From Rhopalosiphum padi (Eukaryota; Arthropoda; Insecta; Hemiptera; Aphididae), in NCBI RefSeq assembly GCF_020882245.1, contig NC_083597.1, positions 14,790,581 through 14,854,580 on the forward strand: 64,000 nucleotides of DNA, read 5' to 3'. Under the pieces are notes generated by a model, which was given only the letters and a program-made list of their open reading frames with translations, ran no database searches and had not been told where the DNA came from. This document shows, piece after piece, positions 54,107-64,000 of this stretch. The stretch's first letter is position 1. Each line of letters opens with the position of its first letter. Made by a program: the position numbers and the translations under genes.

Positions 54107-54301
54107 GTAGGTCTTAACCTTTTCTGGGCCGTTGCGTACCGTGTGTTAACAGCCCCCCTTAAAGTATAAAGTATAATCACGGACCCTTCCCCCACCCTAA
54201 CCAAATATGATTTAAAAAAAACTTTATTAATATAATTTATATAACCACCCCAAGGATCCCCGAATAACCATCAACAGACCACTAGTTCAGATAACCTATG
54301 G
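54107..54301. mobile_element. Small decayed hAT-like MITE, 195 bp
   Basis: The left part (GTAGGTCTTAACCTTTTCTG, then GGCC) and the inverted right part (ATAGGTTATCTGAACTAGTG, then GTC) resemble the GGTTCTCAACC-type ends of hAT elements. The interior has CGGACCC-type words also common in that group. Possible 8-bp duplications are GCTAAATC (54099-54106) and GCTAAACT (54302-54309), 6 of 8 identical. There is no coding capacity. The ends have diverged, so this is less certain than the 49.3-kb element. Confidence 0.55.
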
Positions 54302-54309
54302 GCTAAACT

Positions 54310-57300
54310 GTACAGCAGAAATGTAGTTCCTACTTTCCCATTTTTTTCTATTAAAAATTAATTTATCATTTATTTATAATAATACAGAACTTATAGGTAT
54401 ACGTATTATATATATGTTTAAACTAATTTCTTACAAACTATATAAAGTATATAATAAAATAAAAGAATTTTTATTATTATACGTATATGTATATAATAAC
54501 GAATATTAACAACTTCATTAAAATACATATAATATACGCGGAAATATAACATTAAACAATTTTTATATCAAAGTCAAATTAAATTTAAAATAATTATAAA
54601 AAAAAAAAAATATAAAATATAAGAAACTTCTTAACGTGATAATGTAGTAAGTACGCGTTTTGCGAAGTCATTAAAAATAAATGTAAAATATTGTCGGTGT
54701 TTAAAATGTAAAATAAACATTTTATCATGGATAATTATTATGATTATAATTTCTAATTAACTCGAATTTTAAACAAAAACATTTTATTCACACGAATTTG
54801 TTACAATCGTCTATAATCAACCATTTATAAAACGCCTCGTGTAATAGGTATAAATATATATTATAAATTGCATGTATTATGTATATAGTGTACTTGAGTA
54901 CTTGCATAATATATATATTATATGTAACTACTTCTACTCTCTAGTCTAAACGCCTTTAGGTATATGCAAATAATAGACAATATTTAAAGTTCATATACAT
55001 TGTAAAAATAAAGAGGTATACTGCCATATCTTCTATACGTATATTATGATAATATCATTATCCATTGATATCCATAATATAATATTAGTGCTCATCTTAA
55101 ATAATATATAATATTATGACGAAATTAAAGGCATTCACTGATAATTCAATTGCAATTGTGTTTAATTGTATTCTATAAACTATTATTTCAATAGTTAGTA
55201 AAAAAGTATTTTTATAAATTTTGGTTTACGAATTTACGTATTTTATATACAAATATCAACCGCAATAACGTCCAAACAACTAAACTTTATACTCTATCGT
55301 ATAGCAGACACTGTAGCAGCTATTTGACTATGCATTTATATTTTTAAACTTAACACTGGTAATTATTTTCATTATAATTTTTCAATAACAGCGTTATAAT
55401 ATACATATACATTATACTTATGTAATAATAATTAGTGCTTTTAAATGTATATAGATTAAATAAATTGCGTGTATAAAATAGGCGATCGCATGAAATAATT
55501 GTCTTGACCGTCATTCCTATAATAGTATATACTATTATTATGCGTGTAATGAGACTGTCTTAAGACTGTATTATAATATTACCAAAGCAATAAAAACAAG
55601 TCGTGAAACAATCAAACAACTGTTACGCGCGCACGTGCGTAGGTACTGCCGATATATTATATATAGTATTATAGTATAATACGGTCGACGAATGACGGAA
55701 ATCCGATAATTTAATATAAACAGTGACCACGTTAATTATCATTATGCCATTTTTTCTTTCTTTATTACATAAGAGAAAAAAATTACAAATTTATAATTAA
55801 TAGGTATATATAGTATATTATGTCGTATAAACATGGGGGAAAAATATCAACTGTATATAATGTATGCCTATATATTATGTTATAGATACAGAGAGAAATA
55901 GTACATATTATACTCGTGCGCACTGCGCCTGTTATTTACGTAGTCATACAACATACCTATGTATATCAAAATATTATAATATAATATTATCTTTATATTG
56001 TCGATGTTAGGACAAAAGAAAATATATTGTTTTTCCTTGGCACCCGTTTCGTATTGTTTTTTCTCTGTAAGCGATCGTCGTAATGAGTGCGGCGTAGTGT
56101 AATACTACCAGCTATACACACAATACATAATAATATATTATAATAACGTCTATATAGTCATGTGTATATATATATTATTGGGCACATAAGTATTAATTAC
56201 GTGAAATTAAAGAGCATAGAAAAAAAAATGGCGTGCGCCGCGGGTTAAAATAAAAAAGCGGACTTCTCTGAAAGTTAATCACGATAGATCCACGAGCATA
56301 TAATATTATATAGACACACGCGTATATTCTATGGCAAGACACTATAATATGTAGTACTACTATGTATATAATATTCACTGATTCTGCTGCCGCCGCCGCG
56401 GTTTTGTTACACTATAGAACAGCTCATCATAATAATATTATTCAGTCGTTCAGGTAAGGTATACGAACTAGTTGCGTAATACGTAGTAGGTAGGTACTAT
56501 AAACAATATAAATTCACGACGTAACAATGTATAACCTATACACTTGTTATTATTAAGTATATAATATTATAATAATTGTATTGAAATGATTCTTTGATCG
56601 CTTCGATCCGCGCGTATACATTCGGTTCAATAACTGTTGTCCATCGTCGAAGCGGCGAACGCGTTACCTATAGATAAACATATACTATAATACTATAGAA
56701 TATAATGTGATATAATAACAATAAACATAAACAAAACTGTTACGAAACGCGCGCGTAAACCATCGGGCTCATACTTCTTTCGCCACACGCGAATCGCCCA
56801 TCATAATATATAATAACAAATAATAATCGTACGCTACTTATACTTATGATAACACAAACCTACAGCAACGGCGCTGCTATTCGTAGAGCACGTAAAAATA
56901 TTACTGCCGTATATTCACCGTTTAACTGTGGAAACAAAAAAAAATTTATTTTTTAAATGTTTGCGTAATGCACGCGGTGCTTATTATCGTACAGTGTTCA
57001 GAATGTATTTGAGCTATAAAAATATTAACGGGCTAATTTATATACTATTATTTATACAGTAAAATAATAACACTATAATAATTTATAATAATATAATTAT
57101 GATGAGTAAATATGCCTTTACTGTTTGCTGTATTGCTAAATATAACTTATAAATGTAAATCTCGAAAAAACAGTTTATACACAATGGTATATATACATAT
57201 AATATATAAATATATTATGCATAGCCTATACAGCTATAATTATTATCAACATAGACTGTTAACATTGCATTCGACAGCAGTATAATTCAATAAAATTTCG

Positions 57301-57990
57301 AATTTAAAAAACTTATGAAATCAAAATACTTAACTCAGCTCGGGAATTGCTTGCAAACACGGATAGATAATTATACCGTGCGGCTATATATAGATTACTT
57401 ATATAATTTTGGCAACGAAATCGAAAAATTATAATAATATTGTTACGTTGTAGGATATCGTGTCGACGATTGTGGGTTGGCATAGCGCGCGTGGCCAATA
57501 TCGTTTTACTAAATGATGTGTTCTAGTGTATGCGAAGGGAAGAAAAACATACCAAAACATAAATTAGATAATATAATATTTGGAACACGCGTGCGCCCGT
57601 TGTAAACGGACTGTGTGCGCGCGTGTGAGTGTGAGCGATAATGAGCGTTTTCGTATGCATGTATTATATTTGAATAATTTTGTTTTTTACCGACGTTTAG
57701 CCCGGCGGCGACACTCGTTTCCGCGTGTTATTATATATTTATGTATTGTAATTATTATTACTGTAACGTCGTTATACTATTATTATTATTGCTGTTGCTG
57801 CGGCCTGCTGCTACTGTGTAAACGATCGACAGCAGTGTGAACCTTCGGGAAAGCGAAAGAAGAGGACTGCTGCAGTGACCACAGCCAGCCCGGGAGGAAC
57901 GTACCTATATTATAATATAGGCAAGACGCGAATTCGGATTCGACGAAGAAAGAAATGAAACGATAACATGAAATTAAAAACAAAATTATA
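54310..57990. other. AT-rich intergenic stretch
   Basis: No gene is recognised. GC-richer patches occur at about 56.37-56.46 kb (a CCGCCGCCGCGG word followed by CAG|GTAAGG, a donor-like sequence) and 57.58-57.9 kb. The open frames there are Cys/Tyr/Arg runs on repeat sequence and are not believed. Confidence 0.65.
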
Positions 57991-58009
57991 AAAAACGTTT
58001 TCAATTTGC

Positions 58010-58145
58010 ATGATGATTGTGCGCGGCCAAGTCTGAAATTTATTATGAACCTGCGCCGGTAATTGACCGGACACGTATTTTTATCGGGTCGTAATCTGAG
58101 CTAATTACTCCCGCACTGAGTACAACATCTGCTGCGACGTGTATA
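58010..58145. promoter_or_regulatory. Candidate conserved non-coding block with homeodomain-type sites
   Basis: Non-repetitive sequence includes CCGGTAATTGACCGG, an imperfect palindrome around a TAATTG core (the kind bound by Bar/NK-type homeodomains), followed by GAGCTAATTACTCC, a second near-palindrome around TAATTA. Two centred sites within about 50 bp in otherwise TA-repeat DNA suggest an enhancer. Inferred. Confidence 0.35.
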
Positions 58146-58149
58146 TATT

Positions 58150-61100
58150 ATTATGTGCGTATATGTATGCACTTGCTTGCGTGTGCGTGTGAATGTTTAT
58201 ACATAATAAAGGGACAGCAACTATATATATTTATATATATATATTATATATATACGCGAACCGAAATAATATAAGTATTTTTAAGAGTCTAAAAACGCAA
58301 TACGACACGCTATAACGTCGTAATATGTACGTCACCTTTATTGTAGCGTTTTCCCTTTCCCCTCAAGACGTTATCAAAATATTATCATTATTATTATGTG
58401 ACGTGAGTCGTTAACAGTTTTCACGCATGATCATTATACGGGTTGAAAAGCCAAAAAAAAAAAAAACAACAACAAATGTTTAATGTATACGAGGCGCATA
58501 TAGTGCCAAAACAACTAAACCCACAAAATTATTATTATAAAAAATAATAAATAGTTTAACATGATAAATTGATAACAAGTAATTTAGTTTGGTATACCTA
58601 TTTACTAATATTATGTTGTTTACGGATCTTATAGACGTGTTTAAGTTTATGGAGTACCTAAACTTGAAAATGAATAACTATTTCGGGTATAACTCGTGTG
58701 ATTACATATTATTCAAACTATTGATGTTTATATTTCGTGAAAACTCGGAAAATAAAACCTCGGTACCTATATTTAGCAAAAGCAGTGCAATAATATAATA
58801 TATGAATTATGACTCCAATAATTTTCATCAAAACAGGCTTTAGAAAGATATTTCAATATCAACGCTGAAATTAGTGAAATTCTTTTAGATTTCGTTAAGT
58901 AAGTACCTACTACCTATCTACTGATTGTATATTCTTCTGAAGCGACTTATAATGATTTTTATACAAAAATATTACTTTTATTTTTCGTGCAGTCCTATAA
59001 TAGGTATACATATACCATAAATAAACAAATATACCAATAAAGTATAATATAATGAAAATAATATTTATTATGAAGATGTTCTTCTTGTCCGTGCTCGGAA
59101 CCAACTATAACTATGGGCTGCATGCATCACACAGTCTATCACATTGTATAATGATAATAATAATATGCAAGTGATAACAGTAATCATAATAATTTATAAC
59201 CATTAACCTTACAGTATTGTATTTTGCAAATTATATAAATCGCATAATGTATACCTGTATAATAACTATCCTTTCCACCTCGTTGATGTTTTGTTATGAA
59301 TATCAAAAACAAGGATAGTATGATTATGATTTTTACACATTTTTTCTTTTAATCGTTCGTATTGCAGTCTATAGATCAAGTTTAAAATATTATTTTGGTG
59401 GTTTTATTGGTAGTTGTATTTAATATTGTTTAAAATAATTTTACATTTTTAATCATTTTTAGCCATAAGTACTCATTTAAAAAAAAAAAAAATATTATAG
59501 CCTATTGGTCATTTTTTAAATTGTTGTTTTAAAAGAATATTTTAATATATATATTATTTTTTTTATTAGATTTGCCGTGTACAAGCGTGCCATAAATTAT
59601 ATAGACAATGTGTAGGACATTGCAATAAGTACACCTGTATGCTTATACTATGTAAGTATTTATGTATTGTTGTTGGTAGTTTGTGTTACAATTCACGCAA
59701 AATCGAAGATATGTAACATCATATGGTTTTTATTAATAATATAAAACATATTTTGAATGAATTATGAATAATTAAATTGTTAATATGTATCACCTCTTTT
59801 AAAATTTCATGACTGATATTGTTTTAAATGCATAGATATTTTGATATTAGTTAAACCTAAAATAATATGTTTGTATGCATTTTTTGTTTTTAAGGTCATA
59901 TATATATAATAATTATATCTGTTCAGTAGAAATCATTGTTTTCATTACTATAATCAGTATAATACTTTTTATTGTCTTATTAATCATTATTCACTACATA
60001 AATGTATATATATTAACTTTATTGAGAATTATATTTTTTAAACTAAACTATGTATATAATTGTATGATATAAATATTATATATTGTACAATTTTAATTTC
60101 ATTCGGAAATCATAATATAGAATACTAAACGTTTACAGTTCTGCACGTTATAGTGATTTTGTATTAAATAAAAATGTTTGCATATACATAATATTACAGC
60201 TATAAGCCTATAACGTTTACCATAAAGTTTAATATATTTTATGTTTAAAGCGTTTTGAAGTATTAAAACCTTCAATATTTTATTCAAAATACGACAATTG
60301 AGTAATTTATTTGAATTAAAAGTATTTTTGTGTATAGAAATAATATGCAATGTAGGTACAAGAGTGTTTTAATAGATCTGTAGGTACATAAATTAACTAA
60401 ATAATAAATTTAAAAAATATTTGTATTGATTTTTAACGTGGTCACTGTTTGTTATAAATTAGGTAAGTATATAATTAAATATATGAGCTACCAGTTGTAT
60501 ACCATGGTAAATCGGTACAAGAGTGGCGCCGGTTACATGTGATCACGAAAATAGTTGACACAACACGAATGCATAAATAATTAATATGTAATCGTAATCT
60601 ATTATTTAATTCTCGAATTATTACGTGCACACACTAAATTATGTTTTGTACAAATAGCTGTTATAATGTTATATTATAAAATGTTTTGCTTGATACTCCA
60701 GTTTTTATTTGAAATTATTAGATAATATAAAATAGTAGGTAACAATGAGTGTATCTATTTACAACGCAATCACATTTACAATGCATTGCATATTATGATG
60801 CGATAGTTGGTTAGACGTCTTAGAATCTACACGAGTGGATTATAGAATATCGAATGATTTTTGAAATAAATAATTATATAGCTATATAATATAATATAAA
60901 AATTTAAAATATAACATTTTGATAAATGTCTATAAATATGAAATGCTTCAGATAAAATATAAGTGTTGTAGCGTGTGTAATATTAATTTATATTTTATAT
61001 AATATGAGTAATATTCAAGTTCCTTAGAAAAAATTCATGGTACTATTATAGTTATCATTATATACATATTATAGCTTTTCATGCTATTTTCCGGTAATTC

Positions 61101-63290
61101 GATTTTTTCCGTGTTCATAATATTATAGTTTAGGATTTGGTATAAAACAATAACTGGTACTTACTACTTATCTACACACACACACACACACACCACACAC
61201 ACACATATATATATATATATATACAACATATATAATGAGCATAATAATGTATACGATTTTATCTAAAGACATAGTTACTATAAGTTCTAATATACGTGTA
61301 TAAGCGTAAAAAAGTGTTATTGACGAGTATCACGAAAAAGTATTTTATAAATACTGAATAATAATAAAACATGAATATATTTGTCAAAAACTTAGGTTAC
61401 GTTACACTACCAATATTATGATTAGTATTATTTGTTATTAATAAAAAATGTGCATTAATAAAGTACAGATGTATTTGGAAGTATTTACCATCATGCGTAT
61501 GTATAACTACTTACTCGTGAATGAAATAACCACGACGAGTAAAATATAATCTCTCGAAAGCTGTTGTAGGAGACAGGAGTAGATATACCTATATGCGAAG
61601 TATTGACAACTTGTATATGTATTTTAAATTCAAAAAAAATTAACTTGAGTTGGTCAAGTCGACGTTATAAGAACCGTTTACCTACAACTAGAATATTTAA
61701 ATCTATAAAAGCTTAAAGTTAATATGAAGAAAAAAAACTAATTCAATTAAAATCAATAATTTTTTTAATAGCCCTCGTCGGATCAACACATATGACGATT
61801 GTGTACTTGTCATACAAAAAAAAATACTTGTATGTATCAGAATAAAATGTATAAATAATATTTGTCAATTATATGAGATGAGGCCGGAGACATATGTCAT
61901 CGCTTGTCTCTTTTAAGCGTTTTCAATATTACTCAAATTCTATATGTAGAGTCAAACAAATTCCTAAAAATTGTCAAATAAATATACACTAATGGCGATC
62001 AAAGTATTTGAGTAAACACTATCGAAAAATTCCTTTGTGGGCAGTTGGGTATGCGTTGTTTGCATTGGTTTATTATACGTATATAATTATATATTATAGG
62101 TATTATATCTATTACATATACACGAGTATAGCCACGAAACTTAAAAATATTATGTCATATAATATCATGTGTCATGACGAAAAATCATAGTGTATAATAC
62201 TACATGCAGTATGTTTAGAGCGGATACTATTATTATATATTACGATATATATAGAGTATAGTAATGATTGTATTTACGACGCGTATCGGTGGTGCATGTT
62301 GGGTAGACACTTCTTTAGTGTGTAGGTGTGTCGTATAATATATATACCATGTATCTATGTGTACCGACATAGCTATAGTATATAATATAATTTGCACGAG
62401 GCGCAAGGTGTTTGACGACTACGGCCTTCGGGGGCAAATTTAACGGGGGTAGTTCTGCGCGGGGGCTAGCAAAAAGGGTAAAAAGTCGAGTGTATGATAT
62501 AATGTATACGGCGCTACAGCAGGTAGGTACAACAACCACGAGTAACAAAAAAAAAAACAAAAAAAAAAAATTGGCCCGTCTCTATAGCAGTGCTGCTGCT
62601 GAGATTACTGGTGATGTGTGTAAGAGGTCGTTTAATGGGCCGCAAAACAAAATAAATGCGTATTACCATGAGATGCGGTTTTGAATTAAAACGTTTTTAT
62701 TATTATTATTAACATTATTGGGGTAAAAAAAGGTACGCCCGCTGTAGCGTTTCATTGACAAAATTATAGAGAACTGCACTGTATACGAAAATATACACGC
62801 ACACCAACGGCGGACTTCCCATTCACCACTGCTCGCGCGCGCAAATCGTAAAATATGTAATACACGTATAATACTACGCAGTATACCTATATAGTTAGGT
62901 ACTTTAATACTCGCACACTAGTGGTTATTCTGTAAAGCCTCGGGCGTTTACACAGAACGATAGATATATAAGTGCTCAGTACACACACGTAATAATGTTA
63001 TATATATATACGAGTGCTCGAATCGTAGGTAATAATAATTGCCATCAATGAAAAGTGATCCTAACTGTGTAATATATATATACACATAATATAATGGAAT
63101 ATAGAAATAAATAGGTATGCGATTATAATTTTTTTTTTTTTTGTATATTATATTATATACCGTCCTCTCGTCCCGACTAATATATAGTTCGTTTTGTAAA
63201 ACTAAGTATAGGAAAAAAACAAAATAAATGCCACGTAATCGTACGTTTTTGAGGCATTATAATGTACTCCTCGTTCTTCGTCGCTTCATT
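58150..63290. other. AT-rich intergenic stretch
   Basis: No gene is recognised. TA-rich tracts, an interrupted (AC)n(AT)n tract at 61174-61222, and a GC-richer patch at 62.4-62.66 kb with poly-A-interrupted open frames that do not start with ATG and match nothing known. Confidence 0.65.
61174..61222. repeat. (AC)n(AT)n compound microsatellite
   Basis: AC repeats with one interruption (CACCAC) pass into AT repeats. Confidence 0.95.
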
Positions 63291-63291
63291 C

Positions 63292-63294
<3 letters not shown>

Positions 63295-63338
<44 letters not shown>
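63295..63338. repeat. (AC)n microsatellite
   Basis: About 22 AC units. Confidence 0.95.
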
Positions 63339-63340
<2 letters not shown>

Positions 63341-63779
63341 GTGAAAAGATGTTATTTTAACAACGCGACGCACGCGACCCAGTCATCTCGACAGGGTCTT
63401 GGTTTTACGATATTCGTCCGGCACGACACGCTGCAAAATGTAAATTTATAAATAGGGCATTACATAGAGTAAATTATAGAACACAACTTACTCTGTTGAC
63501 GCGCATCACTGTTGTAGGAGATGAATCGATTATATCCTATTTAAATTAATAAAAGGAATGATATGTTGTACATACCTACAAAATTAAAAAAACATGTTAC
63601 AACAATAATTAACTTATAGTGTATATAATATCACTATATATTATATTATACAAACCGCGCCACCACTGCCACCACCATCATTCCGCCGTATAGAATATAT
63701 GATTGATGAATAATGCATGATGATTATTTTATCACCTATATTATTATATCATTATAATTATTATCGTTGTTTCTGTTGT

Positions 63780-63960
63780 TGTTGTTGTTAACGGCGGCAA
63801 CTGCAGAGCTCATTAAATGTTTATTAGATATTCCATTTTAATTCCCGAAAAACTGTTGTAGGGCCAATTAAGTGGAGTAAGAATTTACGCGGCCAGCCGG
63901 AACAAAGATCGCTTTAGGTATATTATGGAAACGGTTTAATACGTTTAAACGAAAATAAAA
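63780..63960. promoter_or_regulatory. Candidate regulatory block near the right edge
   Basis: Non-repetitive sequence with CCAATTAAGTGG (homeodomain and NK2-type AAGTGG words) and AACAAAGATCG (TCF-type), plus AACGGCGGCAACTGCAG. It may be part of a feature continuing beyond the window. Inferred from motif density only. Confidence 0.25.
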
Positions 63961-64000
63961 AAATAAATTGCGTTGCATACTTATTAAATGAACATTAAAT

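Noticed and set aside
56430..56460. TTCAGTCGTTCAG followed by GTAAGG, resembling an initiator plus a splice donor
   Set aside because: The two signals are only a few bases apart, so they cannot both work as a normal first exon, and no coding sequence is attached.
57786..58004. Minus-strand open frame with a hydrophobic N-terminus and Gln-rich end
   Set aside because: It lacks an ATG start, the Gln run comes from a CTG/TTG-type repeat, and no homology is recognised.
62412..62684. 90-codon plus-strand open frame
   Set aside because: It does not begin with ATG and is interrupted by a poly-A tract encoding Lys/Asn; no family matches.
1..64000. tRNA, rRNA, microRNA and CRISPR features
   Set aside because: I scanned by eye for B-box-like GGTTCGA words, familiar insect microRNA seeds and regularly spaced repeats and found none that hold up. 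A covariance-model search would be decisive.

Overview
The window looks like aphid (Hemiptera: Aphididae) nuclear DNA. It is very AT-rich, full of TA-rich microsatellites and of words built on TAGGTA / TACCTA, with long (AC)n tracts and only one recognisable protein-coding locus. The species cannot be fixed from the sequence alone. Nothing here looks bacterial or viral: there are no operons, no dense ORFs, no CRISPR array, and I found no rRNA or tRNA.

The one clear gene is a Bar-class homeobox gene (BarH / B-H1-like, the insect orthologue group of vertebrate BARHL1/2), transcribed on the minus strand, right to left. Its N-terminal coding exon (about 12025-12358, open frame up to 12595) carries an FMITDIL repressor motif of the FIL/eh1 type, a PRDLS motif that fits the CtBP-docking consensus, a Gly-rich linker and a Ser/Asp-rich stretch. 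A 10.2-kb intron (1851-12024) separates it from a second exon (1643-1850). That exon encodes homeodomain positions 1-53, including the Tyr49 (WYQNR) typical of the Bar class. The exon that completes the homeodomain (the TKWKRQ part) and the C-terminus was not found in 1-1642 and should lie beyond the left edge. A GC-rich 5' leader and a TATA-containing candidate promoter lie at about 12600-13445.

From about 13.45 kb to 64 kb there is no coding region I can defend. This is an AT-rich gene desert as often flanks developmental transcription-factor genes. It holds microsatellites and at least three short non-autonomous DNA transposons recognised from their ends: a pogo/Tc1-mariner-type MITE with TA target duplication (16285-16463), a hAT-type element of about 0.9 kb (49271-50166) and a smaller decayed hAT-like element (54107-54301). 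Several higher-complexity, GC-richer islands stand out from the AT background (about 6.83-7.1, 8.96-9.3, 22.4-22.75, 26.4-26.8, 29.8-30.0, 32.4-32.9, 36.8-37.65, 41.3-41.65, 44.85-45.1, 47.8-48.4, 58.0-58.15 and 63.78-63.96 kb). They carry palindromic homeodomain-type sites and other factor motifs. Some are candidate enhancers of the BarH gene; two (22.4-22.73 kb and 36.8-37.65 kb) look more like plus-strand promoters or first exons of unknown transcripts. These regulatory calls are inference. No previously undescribed system could be demonstrated.
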